A DNA stretch of 64,000 nucleotides from Betaproteobacteria bacterium. Its GTDB lineage: Bacteria; Pseudomonadota; Gammaproteobacteria; Burkholderiales; Usitatibacteraceae. The notes beneath the pieces are model-generated. The model was not told the origin of the DNA. It was given only the letters and a program-made list of their open reading frames with translations, and did not search any database. The DNA lies in the NCBI GenBank assembly GCA_016708825.1, contig JADJEZ010000016.1, positions 1 through 64,000 on the forward strand, written 5' to 3'. The translations under genes and the position numbers were made by a program. This document shows positions 9,823 to 18,776 of this stretch, piece after piece (positions within the stretch are counted from its first letter, which is position 1; each line of letters starts with the position of its first letter).

Positions 9823-11068
9823 TGATCGGCACGTAGGTGACGATCACGAGGAAGAGCACGAGCACGCTCAGCCAGGGCAGCGCCGCGCGCACCACCTGCA
9901 TGATCGACATGCCGGTGATGCCTGCGGTCACGAAGAGGTTCAGCCCCACGGGCGGGGTCACCATGCCGATCTCCAGGTTCACCACCATGATGATGCCCAG
10001 GTGCACCGGGTCGATGCCCAGCTGCTCGGCGATCGGGAAGAGGATGGGCGCCAGGATCAGGATGATCCCCGTGGGCTCCATGAAGTTTCCGGCGATCAGC
10101 AGCAGGATGTTCACCACGATCAGGAACTGCCAGGGCTGCATGCCCCAGGAGACGATCTGCTCGGTGATCGCCTGCGGGATGCGCTCGGTGGTGAGGACGT
10201 GCGCGAAGAGGAGCGCATTGGCGACGATGAACATGAGCATCACGGTGACGCGCGCGGCGTCCACCAGCACGTGCGGCACCTTCCCCATGCCGATGTCCCG
10301 GTAGACGAACACCGCCACGAAGAACGCGTACACCGCCGCCACCGCCGCGGCTTCCGTCGGCGTGAAGATGCCGCCGTAGATCCCGCCGAGGATGATGACG
10401 AGCAGCAGCAGGCCCCAGATGGAGTCGCGGCCCGCCTGCACGATCTCGCCCAGGGAGGCGCGCGGCTGGCGCGGCAGCTTCAGGTAGCGCGCCCGGAAGT
10501 AGATCGCCACCATGAGCATGAGGCCGAGCAGGATCCCGGGAATGACGCCGGCCATGAAGAGCTTGCCGACCGAGGTCTCGGTCGCCGCGCCGTAGACCAC
10601 CATCACGATCGAGGGCGGTATCAGGATGCCGAGCGTGCCGGCGTTGCAGATCACGCCGGCCGCGAAGTTCTGGGAGTAGCCGGCCTTCACCATGCCGGCG
10701 ATCACGATGGAGCCCACCGCCACGACGGTGGCGGGAGAGGAACCCGACACGGCCGCGAAGAGCATGCAGGCGAGCACGGAGGCCATCGCGAGGCCGCCCC
10801 GCAGGTGGCCGATGCACGCGTTGGCGAAGCGGATCATCCGCTTGGCGACGCCCCCGGTCGTCATGAAGGCGCCGGAGAGGATGAAGAACGGGATCGCGAG
10901 CAGCGTGAAATGCTCGCTGGTCTCGAAGAGCTTGAGCGCCAGCGACGGCAGGGAATCCTGCCCGAAGAAGAGGATCGTGAGCACCGACGACAGGCCGAGC
11001 GCGATCGCGATCGGCATGCCCATCAGCATGAACGCGAACAGCATGACGAACAGGATTGCGGTGGTCAT
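9791..11068 (-). CDS. dctM: TRAP transporter large permease, DctM type
   Basis: Large membrane subunit of a sodium-coupled TRAP importer, 425 residues with about twelve membrane helices. Family landmarks are the N-terminal MGMPIAIALGLSS, LLAIPFFILSGAFM near 70, GTLGILIPPSIVMVVYG near 155, and the near-C-terminal VVNLEIGMVTPPVGLNLFV near 355. The start ATG at 11068 overlaps the dctQ stop by four bases, a coupled pair as is usual for TRAP systems. The 3' end overlaps the convergent peptidase gene by 32 bases. Confidence 0.95.
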   Translation of the reverse strand: MTTAILFVMLFAFMLMGMPIAIALGLSSVLTILFFGQDSLPSLALKLFETSEHFTLLAIPFFILSGAFMTTGGVAKRMIRFANACIGHLRGGLAMASVLACMLFAAVSGSSPATVVAVGSIVIAGMVKAGYSQNFAAGVICNAGTLGILIPPSIVMVVYGAATETSVGKLFMAGVIPGILLGLMLMVAIYFRARYLKLPRQPRASLGEIVQAGRDSIWGLLLLVIILGGIYGGIFTPTEAAAVAAVYAFFVAVFVYRDIGMGKVPHVLVDAARVTVMLMFIVANALLFAHVLTTERIPQAITEQIVSWGMQPWQFLIVVNILLLIAGNFMEPTGIILILAPILFPIAEQLGIDPVHLGIIMVVNLEIGMVTPPVGLNLFVTAGITGMSIMQVVRAALPWLSVLVLFLVIVTYVPIISLWLPGILF

Positions 11069-11622
11069 GTGCGTTCGCTCCCCGGCGCCTGGCCCGGATT
11101 GTCGTCCTGCCTGAGCTTCAGGGCGTCCGCGGCCTCGTCGGCCAGGTGCATCCCCGACTCCTTGCCCGTCACGATTCGGAAGAAGAGCTGCGCGAAGCGC
11201 AGGATCAGGAGGCCGAAGCCGATCGGCAGCACCAGCCGCGGCACCCACTGCGGGATGGGCAGGTCCTGGGCGAGGATGCCGATCTCGTACATCTTCTGCA
11301 CGTAGACCCAGCCGCCGTAGAACAGGATCACGGAATAGACGACGCAGAGCGCCGCCGCGACGGCGCCGACGACCTGCGCCTTGCGCTTGCCCATGGTCTT
11401 CACCAGCGCATCGACGCCGATGTGCGTGCCGACGCGCACGCCGTAGGCCATGCCGAGGAAGATGAGCCACGCGAAGAGGTAGGTGACCAGTTCGAGGGCC
11501 CAGACGAAGCTGTAGTTGAAGACGTAGCGCGCGATCACCTGGGAGAACGTGATCATCGTCATGACGGCGAGGAGCAGCGCGATCAGCCACTCCTCCAACC
11601 GCTCGAAGTAGACCATTTTCAC
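11065..11622 (-). CDS. dctQ: TRAP transporter small permease, DctQ type
   Basis: Small membrane subunit with four predicted helices, 185 residues. Typical features are the early WLIALLLAVMTMITFSQVIARY segment and FVWALELVTYLFAWLIFLG, followed by the conserved region around GVRVGTHIGVDALV. The GTG at 11622 is preferred to the ATG six bases further in because GGGAGG sits about seven bases upstream of it. It lies between the receptor gene and dctM, as in the standard dctPQM order. Confidence 0.93.
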   Translation of the reverse strand: MKMVYFERLEEWLIALLLAVMTMITFSQVIARYVFNYSFVWALELVTYLFAWLIFLGMAYGVRVGTHIGVDALVKTMGKRKAQVVGAVAAALCVVYSVILFYGGWVYVQKMYEIGILAQDLPIPQWVPRLVLPIGFGLLILRFAQLFFRIVTGKESGMHLADEAADALKLRQDDNPGQAPGSERT

Positions 11623-11665
11623 GAGCGCCTCCCAGGGTCGCGCTAGGTACGGTTGCGGACGGGCC

Positions 11666-12652
11666 CTACTTGTTGGACTTCATCGCGGCCTTGATCAGGT
11701 CCGCGCCGATGCCCGCCTCGAACTTCTTCCACACCGGCTCCATGACCTTCTGCCAGGCGGCCAGGTCCTCCTTGGAGAGCTCCTGGATCTTCGCCTTGCC
11801 GGCCTCCTGGATCTTCTGGCGGTCGCGCTTGCTGAATTCGCTCGCCAGCCCGTTCGAGAACTTCGTCGCCTCGTTCATGGCGGAGGCGAGCCCGGCGCGG
11901 ACGTCCGCGGGCAGCCCGTCCCACCACTTGGCGTTGGTGATCACCATGTAGTCGAGCACGCCGTGGTTGGTCTCGGCGATGGTTTTCTGGACCTCGAAGA
12001 ACTTCTGCGAGTAGATGTTGGACCAGGTGTTCTCCTGCCCGTCGACCACGCCCGTCTGCAGCGCCTGGTAGACCTCGCTGAAGGCCATCTTCTGCGGGTT
12101 GGCGCCCACCGCGCGGAACTGCGCCTCGAGCACGTCGGAGGCCTGGATGCGGAACTTGAGCCCCTTCACGTCATCGGGGCGCTTGAGGACGTCCTTGTTG
12201 GTCGACATCTGCTTCATGCCGTTGTGCCAGTAGCCCAGGCCCTTGATGCCCTGCTTGGTCATGCTGTCCAGGAGCGCCAGGCCTTCCGGGCTGTCCTGGA
12301 AGCGGTCCACGGCCTCCGGATTGGAGAAGAGGAACGGCAGGTCGAAGATCTGGATCTTCTTCGTGTAGCGGTCGAACTTCGACAGCGACGGCGCGATGAA
12401 CTGCACGTCGCCGAGCAGGACCGCTTCCATCTCCTTGGCGTCGCCGAAGAGCTGGGAGCTCGGGAAGACCTGCACCGTGACCTTGCCGGGCAGCTTCTTC
12501 TCCGCGAGTTCCTTGAACTTGAGGGCGCCCTGGCCTTTCGGCGTGTTCTCCGCCACGACGTGGCTGAACTTGATGATCATCGGTTGCTGGGCGGCGGCAA
12601 CCATCGAGAAACCGGCGGCCACGAGGCCTACCAGAAGCGTTCGCAGTTTCAT
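11666..12652 (-). CDS. dctP: TRAP transporter periplasmic receptor, DctP type
   Basis: Solute receptor of 328 residues with a signal peptide (MKLRTLLVGLVAAGFSM, cleavage near AAAQQ). DctP-family signatures follow: IIKFSHVVAENTPKG, FPSSQLFGDAKEMEA, and GLKFRIQASDVLEAQFRA with the conserved arginine that binds the ligand carboxylate. FSEVYQALQTGVVDGQENTWSN is the classic family motif. The start is fixed by AGGAGG six bases upstream of the ATG. The substrate is a small organic acid of unknown identity. The 288 bases upstream, shared with the divergent aldo-keto reductase, show no promoter I would defend. Confidence 0.94.
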   Translation of the reverse strand: MKLRTLLVGLVAAGFSMVAAAQQPMIIKFSHVVAENTPKGQGALKFKELAEKKLPGKVTVQVFPSSQLFGDAKEMEAVLLGDVQFIAPSLSKFDRYTKKIQIFDLPFLFSNPEAVDRFQDSPEGLALLDSMTKQGIKGLGYWHNGMKQMSTNKDVLKRPDDVKGLKFRIQASDVLEAQFRAVGANPQKMAFSEVYQALQTGVVDGQENTWSNIYSQKFFEVQKTIAETNHGVLDYMVITNAKWWDGLPADVRAGLASAMNEATKFSNGLASEFSKRDRQKIQEAGKAKIQELSKEDLAAWQKVMEPVWKKFEAGIGADLIKAAMKSNK

Positions 12653-12940
12653 GAATGTCCTCCTGTTGATACAGATCGTCGAAAAGCCCACCCGGAACGG
12701 ATTTTCCGGTTGACCCCGCGGATTGTCGCGAAAAGCCCGACACGGGGAAATTGTGGAAACCCGCAATCTGCGTGCGCCGGCCAGCCTGCCACCGCGCCGG
12801 GGTATTGTAAACACACTTGCTACCGCGGGCCGCCGTTTTCCCGGCCGGGCCGCGGCGGCAACCGGCCCCCCGGGCCGTGATACCGTTTCGTGCCCGTGCG
12901 GGGCAGGCCCCGCGCCCCGTCCTTGCCTAGGAATACCACC

Positions 12941-13948
12941 ATGGAATACCGCAACCTCGGCCGCAGCGGCCTGAAAGTCTCCCCGATCTGCCTGGGCACG
13001 ATGATGTTCGGCGACCGCACCGATTACGCCGAGGCGGCGCGCATCGTGGCCTCGGCGCGCGACGCGGGCGTGAACTTCATCGACACCGCCGACATGTACG
13101 CGAAGAGCGAATCCGAGCGCATCGTGGGCAAGCTGATCGCCGAGGACCGGGACGCGTGGGTGCTCGCCACCAAGGTCGGCAATCCCGTGGGCGAGGGCCC
13201 GCACCAGCGCGGCACGGGCAGGAAGCACCTGCTCCAGGGCATCGACGAGAGCCTGGGGCGGCTCGGCACCGATTACGTCGACGTCTACTACCTGCACAAG
13301 GACTTCGCGGACATCCCGCTCGAGGAGACGATAGGGACGATGGGCGACATCCTCGCCTCGGGCAAGGCGCGCTACTTCGGGGTGTCGAACTTCCGCGGCT
13401 GGCGCATCGCCGAGGTGGTGCGCGTCTGCGCGGAGCTGGGCGTGGCGAAGCCCGTGGTCTGCCAGCCCTACTACAACGCGATGAACCGCCAGCCGGAGGC
13501 GGAGATCCTGCCCGCCTGCCACCACCACGGCATCGGCGTGGCCTCCTACAGCCCGCTCGCGCGCGGGGTGCTGGTGGGCAAGTACCTGCCCGGAGAGACG
13601 CCGGCCGCCGACACCCGCGCCGGGCGCAGCGACAAGCGCATGATGGAGACCGAATTCCGCGCCGAGTCCCTGGTGATGGCGCAGACACTCAAGGCGCACG
13701 CGCTGAAGAAGGGCATGACCGCCACGCAGTTCGCTTTCGGCTGGGTGCTGGCCAACCGGATCGTCGCGAGCGTGATCGCGGGCCCGCGCACGCTCGAGCA
13801 GTGGGAGGGCTATCTCGGCGCGCTGGGCAGGCCGCTCGATGCCGACGACGAGGCGATGGTCGACTCGCTGGTGCGCACCGGGCACCCGTCCACGCCGGGT
13901 TACAACGACCCGGCCTACCCCCTGACCGGGCGGCTCGTCTCGCCCTGA
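12941..13948 (+). CDS. Aldo/keto reductase
   Basis: NAD(P)H-dependent oxidoreductase of the AKR superfamily, 335 residues, (beta/alpha)8 barrel. The catalytic tetrad is visible: Asp and Tyr in FIDTADMYAKSESE, Lys in VLATKVG, and His in YYLHKD. Nucleotide-binding motifs ASYSPLARGVL and a C-terminal VIAGPRTLEQWE are present. The N-terminus MEYRNLGRSGLKVSPICLG is typical of the YghZ/Tas-like group. It is transcribed alone, divergently from the TRAP operon. The substrate is unknown. Confidence 0.92.
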   Translation: MEYRNLGRSGLKVSPICLGTMMFGDRTDYAEAARIVASARDAGVNFIDTADMYAKSESERIVGKLIAEDRDAWVLATKVGNPVGEGPHQRGTGRKHLLQGIDESLGRLGTDYVDVYYLHKDFADIPLEETIGTMGDILASGKARYFGVSNFRGWRIAEVVRVCAELGVAKPVVCQPYYNAMNRQPEAEILPACHHHGIGVASYSPLARGVLVGKYLPGETPAADTRAGRSDKRMMETEFRAESLVMAQTLKAHALKKGMTATQFAFGWVLANRIVASVIAGPRTLEQWEGYLGALGRPLDADDEAMVDSLVRTGHPSTPGYNDPAYPLTGRLVSP

Positions 13949-13982
13949 GCGCACCTTTCGGCCGGCGGACGTGGCCGGGACA

Positions 13983-14477
13983 TCAGAACTTCGCGGCCAC
14001 CGCCTTCGCGAGCTTCAGCTGCGCGAGCTTTCCCTGGGGTGCGGTCACCTGGATCGTGAAGCGGCCCTTGCGGACGGTGAGCGCCCCGTTCACGTCCGTC
14101 CACACGGCCTCGTCGCCCACGCCCATGATGTCGCTGTAGGCGCCCGTGGGGAGCCGGTCCTTGAACGCCGCGGTGCCGCCCGCGACGGCGAGGTTCTCGC
14201 GGTAGCGCTCCAGTTCCTCCGCCGCCTGCCGGGCACTCGGCGAAGCTTCGATGTTGAATACGACGGCGGGGGCGCGCTTTCCCACGGCGTACGAACACGT
14301 CCAGAGCGTCGGCGTCACTTTCCGGGTCGTGCGCACGACCTGCGCCGCGCCCGTGCCGAGGAAAGGCGCCGCATCCGTTGCGGCGAAGCCGCCGCAATCG
14401 GCGGGATCGGCAGCCTGCGCGATGCCCGCGGCGGCCAGCAGGAGGGAAGAGACGGCCAAGCGGATCGGCTTTTCCAT
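13983..14477 (-). CDS. Small exported protein of unknown function
   Basis: A 164-residue protein with a clear signal peptide (RLAVSSLLLAAAGIAQA) and two cysteines in the mature part (CGG near 28, WTCSY near 59) that could form a disulfide. No family recognised. The ATG at 14477 is chosen over the ATG at 14492 because AAGGAG lies six bases upstream of the inner one. The gene starts 42 bases after the stop of the diguanylate cyclase on the same strand, so the two may be an operon and the exported protein may relate to surface or biofilm behaviour. That is inference only. Confidence 0.7.
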   Translation of the reverse strand: MEKPIRLAVSSLLLAAAGIAQAADPADCGGFAATDAAPFLGTGAAQVVRTTRKVTPTLWTCSYAVGKRAPAVVFNIEASPSARQAAEELERYRENLAVAGGTAAFKDRLPTGAYSDIMGVGDEAVWTDVNGALTVRKGRFTIQVTAPQGKLAQLKLAKAVAAKF

Positions 14478-14518
14478 GACGAACTCCTTCATGTGGCGGG
14501 ATCCCGGGACCCTGCCGG

Positions 14519-15670
14519 TCAATGCACGACGCGATTTCGGCCCGCGTCCTTGGCCTCGTAGAGGCGCGTGTCGGCGACGGCGAAGAGCTTGTCCCAGGTG
14601 GTCCCATCCCCGGGATGCAGCGCGAGGCCGCCGCTCAGGGTGACGGAAATCGCGGTGCCGTCGCGCACGAGCGGCGTGGCCTCCACCAGCTCGCGAAACC
14701 GGTTGGCCGCCTTCTCCGCGCCACCCGACTGGTGCCCGCACATGATCACCACGAATTCCTCCCCGCCCAGCCTGCCGAGGACGTCTTCCGTGCGCTTCCC
14801 GCCCGCGAGCAACCGCCCCACGTGGCAGAGCAGCGCGTCGCCCGCCAGGTGGCCGTGGGTGTCGTTCACATCCTTGAAGCGGTCGACGTCGAATACCGCG
14901 AGGGCGAAGCCGACCCCCGTCCGGGACGATCGCGCGACTTCCTCCTCGAAGCGGGCCACGATGGCGCGGCGGTTGGCGAGCCCCGTGAGCGAATCCGTGT
15001 AGGCCATGCGTCCCATGGCGGCCTGGACCAGGCGAACCTCGACCCAGAAGAGCCCGAAGGCCGCGCCCACGCCCACCAGGATCTGGGCGATGGCGAAGTA
15101 GGAGACGACGATGTCCAGCCTTTCGCGGTCGAGGGGCTCCTCGAGGAGCGAGGGCATCGCCGCCACCCGCGCCCACCACACGAGGATCGCCGACACGAGC
15201 GTCATCGCGAGGAAGCGGGACGCGCGCACCGCGTCGGTCGTCGGGTGGAGCAGCAGCATCGCCGCGCCCCAGGCGAAGAAAGCGGTCGCGAGCACCGTGG
15301 GCGCGACGATGTTCACCGCGGCATTCGGCGCGGGCAGGGCGAAGTTGCCGATCGCCAGCACCGCGAAAGTCACCGCGATGCCGCCGGCCACGGCGCTGCG
15401 CGCCAGGCGCCTGCCGGTGTAGTGCAGCACGCCGTGGATGGTGAGCGCCGAGGAGGCCGAAATGAGCGCATTGCCGGCGAAGCCCGCGACCGGCACCGGC
15501 ATGAACCGCATGAGCGTGAACGCGAGGCCCGCGGAGTAGGCGAGCAGGCCCCAGCCCCAGTAGCGAAGCGCCGGCGAATCGCGCTCGCCGCGCGAGATCG
15601 CGAGGCACAGCGCTCCCAGCAGTGCGTGCACGCACAGGAGCGTGAGAACGAGAAATTGCGCCCGACCCAT
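14519..15670 (-). CDS. Membrane-anchored diguanylate cyclase (GGDEF domain)
   Basis: 383 residues. The N-terminal half has about six hydrophobic segments. The C-terminal half (about 210-383) is a GGDEF domain that makes cyclic di-GMP from two GTP. The active-site motif is intact as GGEEF, preceded by the substrate-binding DVDRFKDVNDTHGH. An inhibitory I-site RxxD (RTED) lies exactly five residues before GGEEF, so product feedback is expected. No sensory domain is recognised in the membrane part. It lies upstream of the small exported protein on the same strand. Confidence 0.92.
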   Translation of the reverse strand: MGRAQFLVLTLLCVHALLGALCLAISRGERDSPALRYWGWGLLAYSAGLAFTLMRFMPVPVAGFAGNALISASSALTIHGVLHYTGRRLARSAVAGGIAVTFAVLAIGNFALPAPNAAVNIVAPTVLATAFFAWGAAMLLLHPTTDAVRASRFLAMTLVSAILVWWARVAAMPSLLEEPLDRERLDIVVSYFAIAQILVGVGAAFGLFWVEVRLVQAAMGRMAYTDSLTGLANRRAIVARFEEEVARSSRTGVGFALAVFDVDRFKDVNDTHGHLAGDALLCHVGRLLAGGKRTEDVLGRLGGEEFVVIMCGHQSGGAEKAANRFRELVEATPLVRDGTAISVTLSGGLALHPGDGTTWDKLFAVADTRLYEAKDAGRNRVVH

Positions 15671-15695
15671 CGTGCGTTCCCGGTCCGGCGGGATT

Positions 15696-16043
15696 TCAGG
15701 CCGCGGCGACGACCAGGATCTCGATCCGGTACGCGGCGTTGGCGAGCTTCGCCTCCACCGTCGCCCGGGCGGGCGTGTGCCCGGGCACGACCCAGCGCTC
15801 CCAGACCGCGTTCATCGCCGCGAAATCCCCCATGTCCGGCAGGAAGATCTGCGCGGACAGGATCTTCGACTTGTCGCTGCCCGCCTCGCCCAGCAGGCGG
15901 TCGATGGAGGCGAGCACGTCCTCGGTCTGGCCGATGATGTCCCGGGTCATGTCGGAGGCCACCTGGCCGGCGAGGTAGATCGTGTCGCCGTGCACGACCA
16001 TCTCGGACAGGCGCTTCGCCACGTGGAATCGCTGGATCGTCAT
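15696..16043 (-). CDS. RidA family protein (second copy)
   Basis: 115-residue YjgF-fold protein. Landmarks are VVHGDTIYLAGQVASD, QTEDVLASIDRLLGEAGSDKSK and HTPARATVEAKLAN, the arginine in PARAT being the ligand-binding one. It differs strongly from the RidA at 8006 and resembles the subgroup often found with D-amino-acid dehydrogenases. DadA is encoded about 480 bases upstream on the same strand, with one short exported protein between. Hydrolysis of the imines released by amino-acid oxidation is the likely role. Confidence 0.88.
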   Translation of the reverse strand: MTIQRFHVAKRLSEMVVHGDTIYLAGQVASDMTRDIIGQTEDVLASIDRLLGEAGSDKSKILSAQIFLPDMGDFAAMNAVWERWVVPGHTPARATVEAKLANAAYRIEILVVAAA

Positions 16044-16072
16044 TGCTGCGCTCTCCTGGAAATCAAGTCGGT

Positions 16073-16474
16073 TCAGGGTTCGAGGACGGCTTCGCGCGTC
16101 TCGCCGCCGGCGCCCCCGGGTTTCATGGCTGCACGCACGACGACGCGGCGAAGGCCGGCGGGCAGCTTCACGCCCGCGAGTTCCCGCGTGAAAGGCTGCT
16201 CGTCCGTGTGGGGATGCAGTAACACCCTCGTGCCGAGCACCCGGCCATCGGGTGCGACGACCTCGAAGCGGTCGCAGTAGTAGTCCCAGCCGCGATCCCT
16301 GCTGCGGATCGTCACGTCGAAGCGCCAGGTTCCGCCCGCCTCGCGCGCGGCCTTCACGGCGAGCACGTCGGCTTCGCCCGCCGCGGCAGGCACCGTGAAG
16401 CCGGCGGCCAGCGACACGCAAGCCGCGGCGACCAGGCCGCGCGCCGCGCGCAAGGCTGCGTGGAAGTCCGTCAT
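16073..16474 (-). CDS. Small exported protein of unknown function
   Basis: 133 residues from the ATG at 16474, or 139 from the ATG at 16492; neither has a clear ribosome binding site. An N-terminal signal peptide runs from about residue 10 to 32 (GLVAAACVSLAAGF, cleavage near AAAGE). The mature part looks like a beta-rich domain: WRFDVTIRSRDRGWDYYCDR, then DGRVLGTRVLLHPH, then EQPFTRELAGVKLP. This resembles small periplasmic proteins annotated only as hypothetical. It lies between dadA and ridA on one strand and may be co-transcribed. Confidence 0.65.
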   Translation of the reverse strand: MTDFHAALRAARGLVAAACVSLAAGFTVPAAAGEADVLAVKAAREAGGTWRFDVTIRSRDRGWDYYCDRFEVVAPDGRVLGTRVLLHPHTDEQPFTRELAGVKLPAGLRRVVVRAAMKPGGAGGETREAVLEP

Positions 16475-16522
16475 GGGGCCATTGTCCGACATTTCCGGTC
16501 CCGCATCAGGGGCGCGCGGCGA

Positions 16523-17776
16523 TCAGCCCGTGGTGAACGCGAATTCCACGGCCGGGCGACGGCCGCTCACCAGGTCGGCCAGGGCCGCCCCTGATCCGCA
16601 GGCCATGGTCCAGCCGAGCGTGCCGTGGCCGGTGTTGAGCCAGAGGTTCGGGATGCGCGTCGCGCCGACCAGGGGCACGTTCGACGGGGTCGCCGGACGA
16701 AGCCCGGCCCAGTACTGCGGCCGGGACCACTCGCCCGCGCCGGGAAAGAACGACGCCGCGCGCCGGACCAGCGCCTCGCAGCGCACCGGATTGAGCTCCG
16801 TGGACCATCCGGAGAGCTCCGCCGTGCCCGCGACGCGGATGCGCCCGCCCAGGCGCGCGATGACGATCTTCGCCTCGTCGTCGGTCAGGCTCACCGCGGG
16901 CGCCTTTCCGGGGTCGGCCACGTCCACGGTCGCCGAGTAGCCCTTGGCGGGGTAGATCGGCAGCACGATGCCGAGCGGGCGCGTGAGGAGCGCGCTGTAC
17001 GCGCCGAGCGCCACGACGAACGCGTCGCCCGCGATCGTCTCCTCTGCGCCCTCGCACGAGACCACGACGCCGGTCACCCCCTTCGCCGTGGCGCGAAGCC
17101 CCCGGATCTCGCATCGCGTGCGGAAGGCCACGCCGCGCGCCTCGGCAAGCTTCGCGAGGTTCGCGGTGAAGAGGTAGGCGTCCCCCGACTCGTCGGATGG
17201 CGTGTAGGTCGCCCCCACGATCCGCGAGGCCGCCGGCGCGAGCGCCGGCTCGATCGCGATCGCCTCCTCCACCGACTTCTCCGCGCGGTCCAGGCCGAAG
17301 CGCCGCATGAGCGCGGTCGCGTCCCGCGCGGCCTCGAGCTCCGTGCGCTCCGTGTAGTAGTGCAGGATGCCCCGCGTCGACTCGTCGTAGGCGATACCGG
17401 TCTGCGCGCGAAGCTCCTGCAGCATCGTTCTCGAGTAGAAGCCCAGGGCGAGGATCTGAGCGATGTTCTCGCGCGTGCGCCACGCAAGGCACTCGTAGAG
17501 GAAGCGAAGGCCCCAGGACCATTGCGCGGGATCCATGCGCGGGCGGAAGTGCAGCGGCGCGTCCTCCCGCGAGAGCCACTTCAGGATCTTCGCCGGCGCG
17601 CCCGGGTTGGCCCAGGGTTCGGCGTGGCATACCGAGACCTGCCCGCCGTTGGCGAACGAGGTTTCGAGCCCCGGGCCTTCGCGGCGCTCGACCACCACCA
17701 CTTCGTGTCCCGCCTGCGCGAGGTACCAGGCGCACGTGGTGCCTATCACGCCGGCGCCGAGAACGATGACTTTCAT
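16523..17776 (-). CDS. dadA: D-amino-acid dehydrogenase small subunit (FAD)
   Basis: Flavoprotein of 417 residues that oxidises D-amino acids to 2-oxo acids and passes electrons to the respiratory chain. The N-terminal FAD-binding Rossmann motif VIVLGAGVIGTTCAWYLA is followed by VVVVERREGPGLETSFANGG, a DadA hallmark. AEPWANPGAP near 53 and the C-terminal LWLNTGHGTLGWTMACGSG complete the family pattern. It is the first gene of a minus-strand group with a small exported protein and RidA. A strong inverted repeat lies in its leader (17803-17839). Together with the DSD1-like enzyme and peptidase upstream in the window, it suggests use of D-amino acids from peptidoglycan or detritus. Confidence 0.95.
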   Translation of the reverse strand: MKVIVLGAGVIGTTCAWYLAQAGHEVVVVERREGPGLETSFANGGQVSVCHAEPWANPGAPAKILKWLSREDAPLHFRPRMDPAQWSWGLRFLYECLAWRTRENIAQILALGFYSRTMLQELRAQTGIAYDESTRGILHYYTERTELEAARDATALMRRFGLDRAEKSVEEAIAIEPALAPAASRIVGATYTPSDESGDAYLFTANLAKLAEARGVAFRTRCEIRGLRATAKGVTGVVVSCEGAEETIAGDAFVVALGAYSALLTRPLGIVLPIYPAKGYSATVDVADPGKAPAVSLTDDEAKIVIARLGGRIRVAGTAELSGWSTELNPVRCEALVRRAASFFPGAGEWSRPQYWAGLRPATPSNVPLVGATRIPNLWLNTGHGTLGWTMACGSGAALADLVSGRRPAVEFAFTTG

Positions 17777-17802
17777 GCGTGTTTCGCGATCCCGAAAACG
17801 GA

Positions 17803-17839
17803 CAAGGGGAGAAACGCCATTGTCGCGCTTCTCCCCTTG
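17803..17839. repeat. 11-bp perfect inverted repeat in the dadA leader
   Basis: CAAGGGGAGAA (17803-17813) and its exact complement TTCTCCCCTTG (17829-17839) flank a 15-base loop. On the dadA transcript it would form a stem 27 to 63 bases before the start codon. No T-run follows on either strand, so it is not a classic terminator. It could be an operator or an RNA control element for dadA. Confidence 0.55.
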
Positions 17840-17900
17840 CCCGCTTCTCCTCCCCGGAGTTGGCGCGGAATATAGGGAAATGGCCTAGACTTGTCAACGC

Positions 17901-18776
17901 ATGAAGACGCGTCTCTACGCAGACCTCACCGCATTCGTCCGGGCCGCGTGCACGCATTCCTCGCACCTGGACCGCGAAGTGCCGCTGCTGCCCTTCTACG
18001 TGCGCGAGCATCCGGTCGGGTGGATCCGGCCCGCGTTCGCGGACGTGCTGCGTCGCTGGCCGCACGTCTTCGATGCGACGGGCGCCTTCGTCTCCATGCG
18101 CGCGGCACCCGACACGGTCCACGGCCGGACCGCCGCGATGGCGGAGGTGACGCGCGCGCTCGCGGCCGACGGCGTGATCCGCGGCTGGCGCGACGAGCCG
18201 GTGAGCATCTCCCACCACTACGCCGCGCCGGAACTGCTGCGGATCGAGCGCGCTGCCACGCGCCACTTCGGCATGATGGCCTACGGCGCGCACCTGAACG
18301 GCTTCACGCGGCGTCGGGACGAGCCGCAGCTGTGGATCGCCCGGCGCGCTGCCTCGAAGAGCGTGGACCCCGACCGGCTCGACAACCTGGTCGGCGGGCG
18401 CGTCTCCTGCGGCTACACCGTCGGGGAGACGATCCGCAAGGAGGCGTGGGAGGAGGCGGGAATTCCCGCGCCGCTGATGGCGGGGCTCGCCTGCGCGAGC
18501 GTGGTGCGCGTCGAGTACTCGGTGCCCGAGGGCCTGCACCGCGAGACGCTCTTCGTCCACGACCTCTGGCTTCCCGAGGACTTCCGGCCGCAGAACCAGG
18601 ACGGCGAGGTGGCCCGCCTCTACTGCCTCGGCATTCCCGAGGCGATCGAGGCGATCCTCGCCGGCGAGTTCACCCTCGACGCGGGTGCCGTCACCGTGGA
18701 CGCACTCGTGCGCAGCGGCATCCTCGCGCCCGAGGACCCGCAGTACCTCGAGCTGGTGCGCCTGCTCAGGCCGTGA
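17901..18776 (+). CDS. DUF4743 domain-containing Nudix hydrolase
   Basis: 291 residues. The N-terminal 120 residues match the DUF4743 layout (PFYVREHPVGWIRPAFADVL). The C-terminal part is a Nudix domain. The Nudix helix is the short form usual in this family: GETIRKEAWEEAGI, which keeps the metal-binding EExG glutamates but has fewer residues between the first Glu and the KE pair than the standard Nudix box. Eukaryotic relatives (yeast YJR142W, plant NUDX20/24) hydrolyse damaged thiamine diphosphate, as I recall, so a thiamine-salvage or repair role is possible. Its TGA overlaps the GTG of the next gene (GTGA). Confidence 0.82.
   Translation: MKTRLYADLTAFVRAACTHSSHLDREVPLLPFYVREHPVGWIRPAFADVLRRWPHVFDATGAFVSMRAAPDTVHGRTAAMAEVTRALAADGVIRGWRDEPVSISHHYAAPELLRIERAATRHFGMMAYGAHLNGFTRRRDEPQLWIARRAASKSVDPDRLDNLVGGRVSCGYTVGETIRKEAWEEAGIPAPLMAGLACASVVRVEYSVPEGLHRETLFVHDLWLPEDFRPQNQDGEVARLYCLGIPEAIEAILAGEFTLDAGAVTVDALVRSGILAPEDPQYLELVRLLRP

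Noticed and set aside
12664..12677. FNR-like TTGATACAGATCGT near dctP
   Set aside because: Two mismatches in the second half-site, and it lies within the ribosome-binding leader of dctP.
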